A stretch of 64,000 nucleotides of DNA. Source: Bacillota bacterium. Its GTDB lineage: Bacteria; Bacillota; Clostridia; Acetivibrionales; DTU013. The notes under the pieces are model-generated. The model was not told where the DNA came from. It searched no databases and saw only the letters and a list, made by a program, of their open reading frames with translations. Below, one piece after another: positions 28,228-36,615 of the stretch. The number at the start of each line of letters is the position of its first letter. Within the stretch, counting starts at the first letter, position 1. Both the position numbers and the translations under genes were made by a program. The stretch is from assembly GCA_023435745.1 (NCBI GenBank), contig JAEZMD010000016.1, forward strand, positions 62,001 through 126,000, read 5' to 3'.

Positions 28228-29517
28228 TTACAAGGCTGCCAGCGCCTGCTCCAAATCCCATATCAGGTCATCTATATGCTCTGTTCCTATGGACAGACGG
28301 ATAGTGTTCTTCCTGATCCCTGATTCCAGCAGCTCCTGTTCGGTCATCTGTGAATGGGTCGTACTTGCGGGATGGATTACAAGAGATTTTACATCGGCAA
28401 CATTTGCAAGCAGTGAAAAAATCTCAAGCTTGTCTATGAAGGCCTTTGCTTCCTCTGCGCCGCCCTTTATCTCAAAGGTAAAGATGGAACCGGCGCCCTT
28501 CGGGAAGTATTTCCTGTAAAGCTTGTTGTACGTGCTGTCAGAAAGGGACGGGTGGTTGACTCTTTCCACCTTCGGATGGTTCTTGAGGAAATCAATGACC
28601 CTGATCGTATTTTCCACATGCCGTTCCACGCGCAGCGATAACGTCTCCAACCCCTGCAGAAACAGGAACGAATTGAACGGGCTCAGTGCAGCGCCCGTAT
28701 CCCTGAGCAAAGTAACTCTTGCTTTGGTGATATAGGCCGCAGCGCCGGCTGCATCTGTAAAGCGCACGCCATGGTAACTGGGATCCGGCTCGGTCAGGTA
28801 TGGGAATTTGCCGGAGGCGGCCCAATCAAACCTTCCGCCATCAACAATAACGCCTCCGATGGAGGTTCCGTGACCACCGATAAACTTGGTGGCCGAATGC
28901 ACAATAATATCCGCACCATTATCGATCGGACGAAGGAGATAAGGTGTTGCAAATGTATTGTCAACTATGAGAGGTATGCCATTTCCGTGTGCAAGCTCTG
29001 CTAAAGCTTCAATATCCACAAGACTGCAGTTGGGGTTGCCAAGGCTTTCAATAAAAATAGCTTTGGTATTCGGCCTGATCGCCGATTCGAAGCTTCTCTC
29101 TTCATCCGGATTCACAAAGGTCACATCAATGCCAAAATCCTTGAACGTATGGGCAAAAAGATTGTATGTGCCTCCATATATAGTATTTGCTGATACTACG
29201 TGGTCGCCCGCATGAGCTATATTCTGGATGGCATAGGTGATCGCCGCAGCGCCGCTGGCCACCGCAAGGGCAGCAATGCCGCCTTCAAGAGCCGAAATAC
29301 GCTTTTCAAAAACATCCGTAGTAGGATTCATTATGCGCGTATAAATATTGCCGCCTTCTGTAAGCCCAAACCGGCCCTCCGCCTGAGCGGAATTGGTAAA
29401 AATATATGAGGTTGTCTGGTAGACCGGAACAGCTCTCGCGCCGGTTGCGGGATCAGGATTCTCCTGTCCTGCGTGGAGTTGCAGAGTTTCAAATTTCAGG
29501 TTTCTTTCATTTGGCAT
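28228..29517 (-). CDS. metY: O-acetylhomoserine sulfhydrylase (aminocarboxypropyltransferase)
   Basis: About 429 residues, a full-length Cys/Met-metabolism PLP enzyme. The PLP-lysine lies in VHSATKFIGGHG near residue 210. Other marks are YTRIMNPT near 60, ASGAAAITYA near 85, and GNPNCSLVDIEAL near 165. MetY makes homocysteine from O-acetylhomoserine and sulfide in the cytoplasm. The gene lies downstream of cysK on the same strand but has its own promoter (29604-29632). Start choice is uncertain between ATG 29517 and GTG 29526. With cysK it forms a sulfide assimilation pair. Confidence 0.93.
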   Translation of the reverse strand: MPNERNLKFETLQLHAGQENPDPATGARAVPVYQTTSYIFTNSAQAEGRFGLTEGGNIYTRIMNPTTDVFEKRISALEGGIAALAVASGAAAITYAIQNIAHAGDHVVSANTIYGGTYNLFAHTFKDFGIDVTFVNPDEERSFESAIRPNTKAIFIESLGNPNCSLVDIEALAELAHGNGIPLIVDNTFATPYLLRPIDNGADIIVHSATKFIGGHGTSIGGVIVDGGRFDWAASGKFPYLTEPDPSYHGVRFTDAAGAAAYITKARVTLLRDTGAALSPFNSFLFLQGLETLSLRVERHVENTIRVIDFLKNHPKVERVNHPSLSDSTYNKLYRKYFPKGAGSIFTFEIKGGAEEAKAFIDKLEIFSLLANVADVKSLVIHPASTTHSQMTEQELLESGIRKNTIRLSIGTEHIDDLIWDLEQALAAL

Positions 29518-29603
29518 CCTTATCACTCACTTTCTATCTATTTATCAGTCTTTTTTTCTGTCTGTCTTTCTTTCTATCTGTCTGCCGTCGAGAGTTTTAC
29601 CCG

Positions 29604-29632
29604 ATTATACTATGCAGGCGGCCTCATCTCAA
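29604..29632 (-). promoter_or_regulatory. Sigma-A-type promoter for metY
   Basis: On minus, TTGAGA (29627-29632), a 17-base spacer and TATAAT (29604-29609), about 75 bases upstream of the metY start. The match to the housekeeping consensus is nearly complete. The intervening leader is T/C-rich with repeated CTTTC and CTGTC units. Confidence 0.8.
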
Positions 29633-29680
29633 GCAGTTTATCCGTGTCTGGAGTAATTGTTCTCAGCATCTTCTGGCACA

Positions 29681-30613
29681 TTACTCCGCGAAAAGAGGGG
29701 TGGACAAATATCTTTCACCCGTATCCGGCAAAATTACAACGATAGTTTTTCCTGCATTCTCCGGCCGCTGTGCGATCTGTGTTGCAGCCCATATGGCGGC
29801 GCCTGACGAAATCCCAACCAACAGGCCCTCTGTTTTGGAAAGTTCCTTGCCGATCGCAAAAGCATCTTCATTTTTCACTGTAATGATTTCATCGTAAACA
29901 GACGTATCCAAAACCGTCGGTACGAATCCTGCGCCAATCCCCTGAATCTTATGCGGTCCTGCCCTGCCTTCCGAAAGCACCGGTGAATCAGCCGGTTCAA
30001 CAGCAATAATCCTTACATCCGGGTTCTTCGATTTTAAGAATTCACCGGTGCCTGTGATGGTTCCTCCGGTACCGATACCGGAAACAAGAAAGTCGACCTT
30101 TCCATCGGTATCCTCCCATATCTCCGGTCCGGTCGTTGCCTTATGAACGGCAGGATTGGCAGGATTGTCAAACTGCCCCGGTATAAAAGAATGCGGGATC
30201 TGCGACGCAAGTTCGTCTGCCTTTTCGATCGCACCCTTCATTCCTTTCGCTCCTTCCGTAAGTACAAGCTCCGCCCCATATGCCTTCAGAAGATTCCTGC
30301 GCTCAACGCTCATAGTATCGGGCATTGTGAGGATGATCCTGTATCCTCTCGCGGCTGCAACGGATGCGAGTCCGATACCGGTGTTGCCGCTGGTCGGCTC
30401 AATAATAACGGAATCCGGCTTCAACAGGCCCTTTTCTTCGGCATCATCAATCATTGCCTTTGCAATCCTATCCTTTACGCTCCCCGCAGGATTGAAATAC
30501 TCCAGCTTTGCAACAACCGTTCCTTTAAGTTCATGCTTCTTTTCATAATTCGACAATTCCAGCAAAGGTGTTTTTCCTATCAGCTCTGTGAGACTCTTAA
30601 AAATTTTTGACAT
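29681..30613 (-). CDS. cysK: Cysteine synthase A (O-acetylserine thiol-lyase)
   Basis: About 310 residues from ATG 30613, which has GGAGG directly upstream (the open frame reaches 30637). The PLP-lysine is in NPAGSVKDRIA near residue 42, the phosphate loop in EPTSGNTGIGLA near 70, and the second loop in SGIGTGGTITG near 172. CysK makes L-cysteine from O-acetylserine and sulfide. A strong promoter and a perfect palindrome across its -10 box lie upstream (30674-30714), divergent to wrbA. It sits beside metY, so cysteine and homocysteine synthesis are neighbours. Confidence 0.95.
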   Translation of the reverse strand: MSKIFKSLTELIGKTPLLELSNYEKKHELKGTVVAKLEYFNPAGSVKDRIAKAMIDDAEEKGLLKPDSVIIEPTSGNTGIGLASVAAARGYRIILTMPDTMSVERRNLLKAYGAELVLTEGAKGMKGAIEKADELASQIPHSFIPGQFDNPANPAVHKATTGPEIWEDTDGKVDFLVSGIGTGGTITGTGEFLKSKNPDVRIIAVEPADSPVLSEGRAGPHKIQGIGAGFVPTVLDTSVYDEIITVKNEDAFAIGKELSKTEGLLVGISSGAAIWAATQIAQRPENAGKTIVVILPDTGERYLSTPLFAE

Positions 30614-30673
30614 ATTATTACCTCCAGCATTGTTCATTATTCAATCAACTATTATAATTCATATATGTTTTAT

Positions 30674-30714
30674 ATGATATGTAATATCATAATCCTTCAC
30701 AATAATATTGTCAA
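30674..30714 (-). promoter_or_regulatory. cysK promoter with operator-like palindrome
   Basis: On minus, TTGACA (30709-30714), a 17-base spacer and TATGAT (30686-30691). A perfect inverted repeat, ATGATAT-GTA-ATATCAT (30674-30690), covers the -10 box and the start region. Such a site would block polymerase when a repressor binds. A sulfur regulator such as CymR is the natural guess, but I cannot identify the binder. Confidence 0.75.
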
Positions 30715-30835
30715 TAGCAATATTAAATATTTAATAAAATTTTTAAGCCAATTTTTAAGCCAAAGTCTTACTGTTTGTTTTAGAGAAAAGATGGTAAGTA
30801 TATTATATTAAAATGAATTTAGAGGTGAATTTATT

Positions 30836-31447
30836 ATGGATAAAATTAAATTAGCAGTGATTTATTACAGTGCCACAGGAATCAATTACCAGCTTGCCCA
30901 ATGGGCAGCGGAAGCAGGCGAGGCTGCCGGGGCCGAGGTGAGACTTCTCAAGGTGCACGAACTGGCACCTGAGGCCGCCATCAACTCAAATCCCGCCTGG
31001 AAGGCACATCTTGAAGCAACACAGCATATAAAGGAAGCTAGTTCCGATGATCTGGTCTGGGCGGATGCAATTGTGTTCAGCGTACCCACCCGTTTCGGTA
31101 ATCTTGCCTCACAGATGAAGCAGTTCATTGATATCCAGGGAGGTCCATGGTCCAAAGGTCTTCTGGCAAACAAGGTAGTCACGGCCATGGCTTCAGCGTC
31201 CAATCCTCACGGCGGACAGGAGGCTACTATTAAGAATCTGTATACTTCAATGATGCACTGGGGTATGATCATCGTTCCCCCGGGCTATACGGACGGAACT
31301 ATTTTCAAGGCAGGCGGAAATCCCTACGGGACATCGGTCACGCAAGGCCAGGATGGAAAAATGGTCGAGGATGTCAAGGATGCCGTAGTTTATCAGGCGA
31401 AGAGGGCCATTGAGGTTGCCGGTTGGCTGAAAAAGGGGAAGGAATAA
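30836..31447 (+). CDS. wrbA: NAD(P)H:quinone oxidoreductase, WrbA family flavoprotein
   Basis: 203 residues with a flavodoxin-like fold. The FMN phosphate loop is YYSATGINYQLA near residue 12, and further FMN contacts are SVPTRFGNLASQMKQFID near 82 and SASNPHGGQEAT near 118, which is the WrbA signature. The enzyme reduces quinones by two electrons and protects anaerobes from oxidative stress. ATG has GAGGTG eight bases upstream. A strong terminator follows. It is divergent from cysK; the A/T-rich spacer holds TATTAT (30801) as a possible -10. Confidence 0.92.
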   Translation: MDKIKLAVIYYSATGINYQLAQWAAEAGEAAGAEVRLLKVHELAPEAAINSNPAWKAHLEATQHIKEASSDDLVWADAIVFSVPTRFGNLASQMKQFIDIQGGPWSKGLLANKVVTAMASASNPHGGQEATIKNLYTSMMHWGMIIVPPGYTDGTIFKAGGNPYGTSVTQGQDGKMVEDVKDAVVYQAKRAIEVAGWLKKGKE

Positions 31448-31488
31448 AACAAGCAGAACTCGTAAGCAAGCAGATTTTATAAATAAAC

Positions 31489-31541
31489 AAGGTTTCGTGT
31501 CTGGCTATTGGCTACACGATATTAGTCGGACACGAAACCTT
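31489..31541. terminator. Strong terminator shared by wrbA and fapA-like gene
   Basis: A 15-bp stem: AAGGTTTCGTGTCTG (31489-31503) pairs with CGGACACGAAACCTT (31527-31541) with a single G-T pair. It sits between the converging wrbA and FapA-like genes and touches the latter's stop codon. Short T-rich flanks lie on both sides, so it probably works in both directions. Confidence 0.8.
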
Positions 31542-33407
31542 TTAGTCATTCGTCTGTATGACTGTATTATCATACAAATAAGCCGCTTCTATTTTTCCGT
31601 CCTTAGCTAAAACCCTGCAATGGGTCGATACGCCGGCAGGGGTTCCGACAACTCCCACCTTTATGCTATTTATAGCAATTAATGAGCCTCCGCGTACAGC
31701 GCTTGATTTTTTTCTAAACATTATATCTTTTGCAATCAAATTTGTCTGGTAGCACCCCCGATCAGTAACTACTATATTGCCGTTTGCCAGAATAAATGAA
31801 TTTTGCCCGTTTTCAAAAATAGCATCCTCCTGGTAGCCATGCACTTCTTCTTGCGTGAGTATGTACTCTTCTATTTTCCTGCCGAGTACTTCAATCAAAC
31901 TGGCATCTTCAATACATCGCGCATTCATCCCAATTAGTATGCTTTTTACATCTTCAAAAATCTCTATAAGATTGATAGTTTCTTCATCAGTGAATAATTT
32001 CAGCATTCCCTGAGCATCCTTCAAAAGACTTCTTAATCTATTCTTTTTACTCAGGACTTCCTGAAGTAATTTCTTTTTGGTATATTCGCAATCCTTTGAA
32101 GTATCAGCCAAATCAGCCACAGTTTGAAATGCTTTCACAATTCCCTGGATCTGCTGTAATAAAGGCAGAAAATATAAGTAATTTAGAATGTTAGCGCCGG
32201 CTGATACCCTGCTGTTAATAATATTGCCATGAACCCTGATATTTCCTTTTGAATATACATCTGCATGGTATATGTTGCCGAATACAGTGATATCTCCTCC
32301 GGCAGTAACCTTCAAATTATCTGCTATACTGCCTTTTATAACGATGTCACCATCAAAATGAATATTCCCGGTAGCAACATCCACATCTTTTGCAATGACT
32401 AAAGTGTTGACAACGCTTATCTTACCATTCTTATACATCGGCCTTCCCGCGGAGGCTGCTATTACTTTTGTCCCATTGTTAAATAATACGGCTCCGTCTC
32501 CTGCCCTGAGAGGTATATCTTTACCTTCTCTGGCTTTAATCACCTCGCCGGTTACTGTTATACCGTCCTTCCCCGGAATTGCCGGGGAAGTTTTTATTGC
32601 AAGTACTTCACCCACTTCTACCGTAGGGATAATTGTGTGGTTCATAAGATTTACTTTCTTTTCAGTATCAAAGTCAGGATTGTGATAACTGGTATTAGTA
32701 AACAGGTATTTTGTTACACTGTCAAAGCCATTTATAGGGTGTCTTCCTTTCGCGACAATAGCACTTCCCCCATTAGGTTCAGCTAGTAGTTTGTTTATTT
32801 TTTCTATATTGACAAGTCTTAAATCGACATTCATAGCCTCCAGCTTTTTAAGGCATTGTTCCAAAGTAACATCAGGCGGTTGAATTTCTATGTAATCTGA
32901 ATGTACATAAACAAAATTACTGCGTTTTGCATCTCTGACAAAGTATTTCTTTCCTGATATTTTTATAACTTCCAGCGACGCCTGCATTTTGTCGTTTGAA
33001 ATGTGTACGTTGATTTCAATTATAGGGTCAACTATTATTGATTTGAATTCAATGTTATCATCGCATGTCACAATAGCAGCACCGTAAATCTTCTCTCCAT
33101 TAACAAACACGTCTGTCTGAGGGTCGTCGATTAACATGGATGCATATCTTCCTTCTTTCAAAGGATTCGTTACCATTGCTTTGCCAGAAATAATTTCGAT
33201 GCTGCCATCCTTATTCTGTTGGTCTTCAATCTCAACGCTTGATGGTTTAATAAGTTCAATTTTATATACTCCGGGTACTCGGGCTATTCCCCAAAATCTA
33301 TTACGTGGGTATTTTTCAACGAACACCCTTAATTGTTTCTTATCGCACTTATAGAACCTTTCAGCTTCAATTACAGCATCTTTCATACTTTTTGCTTTAA
33401 ATAACAT
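31542..33407 (-). CDS. FapA/DUF342 family protein with Jag-N-like head
   Basis: About 621 residues from ATG 33407 (GGGAG six bases upstream). The open frame extends to 33473, but that would start inside the terminator of the riboswitch. Residues 1-50 resemble the Jag/KhpB N-terminal domain (FKAKSMKDAVIEAERFYKC and FWGIARVPGVYKIEL). The FapA core follows, with KTSPAIPGKDGITVTGEVI near 275 and a right-handed beta-helix of repeated turns (VDVATGNIHFDGDIVIKGS, VTAGGDITVFGN, SKGNIRVHGN) near 350-420. A coiled coil covers about 430-560. The family is widespread in clostridia, with cell-surface, sporulation or motility links but no defined activity. A cyclic-di-GMP riboswitch controls it, which points to a lifestyle-switch role. 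Confidence 0.85.
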   Translation of the reverse strand: MLFKAKSMKDAVIEAERFYKCDKKQLRVFVEKYPRNRFWGIARVPGVYKIELIKPSSVEIEDQQNKDGSIEIISGKAMVTNPLKEGRYASMLIDDPQTDVFVNGEKIYGAAIVTCDDNIEFKSIIVDPIIEINVHISNDKMQASLEVIKISGKKYFVRDAKRSNFVYVHSDYIEIQPPDVTLEQCLKKLEAMNVDLRLVNIEKINKLLAEPNGGSAIVAKGRHPINGFDSVTKYLFTNTSYHNPDFDTEKKVNLMNHTIIPTVEVGEVLAIKTSPAIPGKDGITVTGEVIKAREGKDIPLRAGDGAVLFNNGTKVIAASAGRPMYKNGKISVVNTLVIAKDVDVATGNIHFDGDIVIKGSIADNLKVTAGGDITVFGNIYHADVYSKGNIRVHGNIINSRVSAGANILNYLYFLPLLQQIQGIVKAFQTVADLADTSKDCEYTKKKLLQEVLSKKNRLRSLLKDAQGMLKLFTDEETINLIEIFEDVKSILIGMNARCIEDASLIEVLGRKIEEYILTQEEVHGYQEDAIFENGQNSFILANGNIVVTDRGCYQTNLIAKDIMFRKKSSAVRGGSLIAINSIKVGVVGTPAGVSTHCRVLAKDGKIEAAYLYDNTVIQTND

Positions 33408-33448
33408 ACACTGCTCCCATGAATTAGTACAAATATAAACACGGCGCA

Positions 33449-33474
33449 ATAAAAAAGGCAACCCCTCGGTCACC
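33449..33474 (-). terminator. Riboswitch-controlled terminator
   Basis: On minus, GGTGACC, a GAGG loop and GGTTGCC (33457-33474) form a 7-bp stem with two G-T pairs, followed by TTTTTTATT (33448-33456). It lies between the c-di-GMP aptamer and the FapA-like gene, where an expression platform is expected. Confidence 0.78.
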
Positions 33475-33528
33475 TATACGACATGCTAATAGAATAATCT
33501 ATGCAATAGTTATTTTTTTGCATATGCT

Positions 33529-33612
33529 GTGTGGTAACCCAACCGTCATGGCATTTTTTGCTGTAGACTTGTGGCTTTGCGTCCTCACCTTTTAGTGAGT
33601 TTGCCTTTTTCA
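33529..33612 (-). ncRNA. Cyclic-di-GMP-I (GEMM) riboswitch
   Basis: The minus sequence carries the GEMM-I blocks in order: GGCAAACTCAC, AAGGTGAGGACGCAAAGCC, ACAAGTCTACAG, a variable hairpin, then GCCATGACGGTTGGGTTACC. The GGACGCAAAGCCAC core and the tetraloop-receptor-like GGTTGGGTTACC segment are diagnostic for the class. A terminator follows at 33449-33474 and then the FapA-like gene, so the RNA should decide transcription read-through according to c-di-GMP. A TATAAT box (33647-33652 on the reverse strand) is the probable promoter -10. Confidence 0.92.
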
Positions 33613-33751
33613 TTTTTTCAGTATTCAATTGTTATTCTTTGAAACAATTATACTATATTATTACATAATTTTATAGTAAATTTTCCATAATTTTTTTACT
33701 CCAGCCTAATGGTCTACTCGTCTATAAATTATATCAACGCTTTTTACTCAT

Positions 33752-33779
33752 CACCATTCCGAAATAGCCGCATAGTATA
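33752..33779 (+). promoter_or_regulatory. Sigma-K-like sporulation promoter for the tgl operon
   Basis: CACC (33752-33755), 15 bases, then CATAGTATA (33771-33779), which fits the CATANNNTA -10 of sigma-K exactly with the short mACm -35. It lies 33 bases before the first ATG of the operon that holds tgl. No sigma-A promoter is visible in this gap. Sigma-E recognises related sequence and cannot be excluded. Confidence 0.6.
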
Positions 33780-33812
33780 TAGAAGAAATAACTGTGTAAA
33801 GAGGGTATATCC

Positions 33813-34784
33813 ATGCAGCTGCCTAAAGGCTCGGGGCTTGAAGCCCTGGATAGACTGACCCGTAAAAGCCTGAAATATTATTCCGATCTGATTAAATCGG
33901 ACCGTTTACCGGCTATCAGACTGCCTGAAATAAAAATACCGGATATCAAACCTCCTGTCGTCAGACTGCCGTCCGCCGAGGATCTGAGAAAACCGGTTGA
34001 GTCACTGATAAAAGGTTTGAACACCGCCGTTTCACAATTCAGAGAAAAACCGGAGAAGGTCGACTACCATGCTGTAGTGAACAGTTTTTTGCCGCCCGGC
34101 GCCAGGCTGCTTAAGCCGCAATATCCCGAAAATGCCGGCGATATCCAGTTTGCCGATCTGGACTCAGATGGCCGCAGCGAACTGGTCACCACGTATACAA
34201 CCACTGACGGTATCAGGACAATGGTATTGAAGAAGGATGAAGTACAATGGTACAAGATGGCTGAGATCAGCAACCCCGACTTTGTCGCGGTGCACTACCG
34301 CAACAGCGCCGATGTGGCAGGAGATGGCAAGAAGCATCTTTTGCTTGGGCTTGCGTCAAGGCATCAGAAGCACATACTGTTTGCATATGCGTTGACAGAC
34401 GACGGCGCCAGAAAAATATTCAGCAGAGAATACAACAAGCTGGAGGTACAAAAGTCCCGCACCGCCTCCGGTTCAGTCACGGATGCCATTGCCTTCTGGG
34501 ATGAGGAAACGGCCGGGATATACAATATCGATCTGGTCCACTGGAACGGTATCGATCTGGAAAGCCTGAATCCATCACGATACCTGGCAAACAAGGTTGT
34601 GCCCTATTACATTAGAACCCTCCGGGAAAATCCCGACGATACCTTAAGCTGGTATAACCTTGCGACCTCTCTGTCCGGAGCGGGTGATACCGTTAAGGCT
34701 GCAAGAGCTGTCAATCTGGGACTTCGTCACAATCCGGACACACAGCTTCGCAACAAGTTTGATGAGTTGAAAAACAGACTCTAA
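33813..34784 (+). CDS. Unknown protein with FG-GAP-like loops and a TPR-like tail, in spore operon
   Basis: 323 residues; no established family recognised. ATG has GAGGG seven bases upstream. Residues 30-55 hold short Pro/charge repeats (LPEIKIPDIKPP). A calcium-loop-like DLDSDGRSELV near 118 and DVAGDGKKHLLLG near 168 look like FG-GAP/VCBS propeller blades. The last 60 residues have the pattern of a TPR pair (LSWYNLATSLSGAGDTVKAARAVNLGL). There is no signal peptide or membrane helix. It is first in an operon with another unknown, then tgl and spoVB, behind a sigma-K-like promoter. A role in the spore coat, perhaps as a scaffold or a Tgl substrate, is inferred from context only. Confidence 0.8.
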   Translation: MQLPKGSGLEALDRLTRKSLKYYSDLIKSDRLPAIRLPEIKIPDIKPPVVRLPSAEDLRKPVESLIKGLNTAVSQFREKPEKVDYHAVVNSFLPPGARLLKPQYPENAGDIQFADLDSDGRSELVTTYTTTDGIRTMVLKKDEVQWYKMAEISNPDFVAVHYRNSADVAGDGKKHLLLGLASRHQKHILFAYALTDDGARKIFSREYNKLEVQKSRTASGSVTDAIAFWDEETAGIYNIDLVHWNGIDLESLNPSRYLANKVVPYYIRTLRENPDDTLSWYNLATSLSGAGDTVKAARAVNLGLRHNPDTQLRNKFDELKNRL

Positions 34785-34823
34785 GCAAGGTAGCCAAGAC
34801 AGTCATGAAGGAAGTGGGATCCT

Positions 34824-35831
34824 ATGAATGACAAGGCGTTGAGCCTGCTCGATAACGTGAGGCTCAGCAACGGATCGCGGGAACTGAAAAACTATTATCG
34901 AGGGCAATTCCAGATTGATCGTCATAAAGCGATAGAAATGCTGAACGATCAGAATTTGCATTTCGGCACATTATACCTGTTAAAATCCGAATTGGATGAG
35001 AAAACAATAAAAAGTAACCTGGATCCGATCTATCGCAAAGCCCTTGAAATTGCAGACCTCCTGTCGGTTCAAATGCAAAAGCGTTCGGAATGGAGCCCCG
35101 GAAAGCTGGAAAGGAAGCTGCGTTCCACTGATGACGATACTATTTCGGCTCTCAGATGGATCGTCGGCACAGGGAATCCCGAGGATGGCTCCGACAGCAA
35201 ATACGAGCTGCTGATGGAACGTTCCGCAGCTTTGCTAATAAAAAGTCATGGTGATAAGACCCAATTACCGGAGCTTGCAGAAATGATCTTTGCCCGTAAC
35301 AGACGCAGAGCGCTGATTCACGAGCTGGTCTGGGTGTTTTTTGAAGCGCGCAGTCCGGACAGCTTGATGCTGCTTGCTCAGAGGCTCAACTCCCGCAACA
35401 GCCGTGACGCAGCGTTGGCGAAAAAGCTATTGTCTTTTATTCCGGGCATTGCGAACGAATCAGTACATACCGGACTCTCACCGTATTCATGTGTTTCAGC
35501 CTGGCTTGGAGAAAACAGACCTTTCCTGTGTTATACCGGTGAAAACCTTCATGTGAGCAATAATCCAATGCCCTACAGTGTGTCTGCGCCTGCTAAATAT
35601 CTCTGTCATCCGGTATCAATCGTCACCGGTGAGCCTTTGATGCCGTTCCTTCCCAGTGAAAATATTAAGCTGGCAGCCTTTCAAAAATTGCCGGAAAAAC
35701 TTCAACAGCAATTGGCGGCATTCTCCTGGATGCTTTACAAAAGGAATATTTATCAGTGGAACAGTTGGATCCGGCTTTCTGTCAATGAACAGTCTGCTCT
35801 GGCATCACAGATGACGGGGGGATATCTATGA
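34824..35831 (+). CDS. Unknown helical protein coupled to tgl
   Basis: 335 residues. I do not recognise a family. Residues 1-215 are mostly helical with a HEAT-like texture (for example LLMERSAALLI and ALIHELVWVFFEARS). The C-terminal third contains LSPYSCVSAWLGENRPFLCY and several Tyr, Gln and Lys residues, as expected for a coat protein or transglutaminase partner. No signal peptide or membrane segment. Its stop overlaps the tgl start by four bases (ATGA), so the two proteins should be made in similar amounts. Function is unknown; spore-coat assembly is the contextual guess. Confidence 0.8.
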   Translation: MNDKALSLLDNVRLSNGSRELKNYYRGQFQIDRHKAIEMLNDQNLHFGTLYLLKSELDEKTIKSNLDPIYRKALEIADLLSVQMQKRSEWSPGKLERKLRSTDDDTISALRWIVGTGNPEDGSDSKYELLMERSAALLIKSHGDKTQLPELAEMIFARNRRRALIHELVWVFFEARSPDSLMLLAQRLNSRNSRDAALAKKLLSFIPGIANESVHTGLSPYSCVSAWLGENRPFLCYTGENLHVSNNPMPYSVSAPAKYLCHPVSIVTGEPLMPFLPSENIKLAAFQKLPEKLQQQLAAFSWMLYKRNIYQWNSWIRLSVNEQSALASQMTGGYL

Positions 35832-36586
35832 TTCAGTTAGCTGATGGTGAATTCAATGCCCAGTCACTTTTGGACACATACCCGGCCGGCAGCGCAGAGG
35901 CCGAGATGCTCGACAAGCTGATTAAAAACACCCATGTTTATCAGTATTCCTCCCTTGAGGAGCTGACATTCGAAATCAAGCTCCGCCGTAATATAATTGA
36001 TGCTTCAGTTGACTTATACAGAGCCCGTCTCGCGTTTCGTACCTTTCGCGAATCCAGGTGCAACGAGGAGTTTTGGAACCGCAGACCGGACGGCGGTTTC
36101 GTACTGAGAACGGGTGTACAGCCGTCGGATGCGATCAATGATATCTTCATCCATACAAGACTGTATGGAACAGAATGCGCTACGGCCGTTATGATCGTTT
36201 ATTACAAAGCCGTACTGGGTTCTTATGGCACAGATTTGTTTAACAGAGCATTCCCTGAAATTATTCTGATGAACTGGCAGGACATGGATGAATTGATGGG
36301 CATCTCAACATATCGCAAGCTGCCTGACTACATCCCCGGGGACTGCAGGTATTTCAGGAACCCCGATGTGAACCCCCTAACCCCGGAGTGGCAGGGAGAG
36401 AATGCCATCGATCTGGGAAATGGCAAATACTACGGGCACGGTATCGGGATAACCAATGCGGACGGTATTATTGAAGCGTTGAACAGAAACAGGGTCGAGG
36501 ACTCACAGATATCGGCATACCTGATGGATACCGCAACACGTCCTCACTTCAAGGGATTATACCAGTACTGGAAAAATTCCTCATAA
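35828..36586 (+). CDS. tgl: Spore-coat protein-glutamine gamma-glutamyltransferase
   Basis: 252 residues, close to the 245 of Bacillus subtilis Tgl. The catalytic segment YGTECATAVMIVYY (Glu116-Cys117) and the later WQGENAIDLGNGKYYGHGIG with its catalytic Glu align with the Bacillus enzyme, as does ELTFEIKLRRNII near residue 45. Tgl forms epsilon-(gamma-glutamyl)lysine cross-links between coat proteins late in sporulation. The start overlaps the upstream unknown gene by four bases. The sigma-K-like promoter upstream of the operon fits the known mother-cell timing of Bacillus tgl. spoVB follows 29 bases later. Confidence 0.95.
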   Translation: MIQLADGEFNAQSLLDTYPAGSAEAEMLDKLIKNTHVYQYSSLEELTFEIKLRRNIIDASVDLYRARLAFRTFRESRCNEEFWNRRPDGGFVLRTGVQPSDAINDIFIHTRLYGTECATAVMIVYYKAVLGSYGTDLFNRAFPEIILMNWQDMDELMGISTYRKLPDYIPGDCRYFRNPDVNPLTPEWQGENAIDLGNGKYYGHGIGITNADGIIEALNRNRVEDSQISAYLMDTATRPHFKGLYQYWKNSS

Positions 36587-36615
36587 TTAAGATACACAAC
36601 GAATAGTTTTAACTT

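Noticed and set aside
29640..29690. T-box or SAM riboswitch ahead of metY
   Set aside because: The leader between the promoter and the metY start is about 75 bases and lacks the conserved blocks of either RNA.
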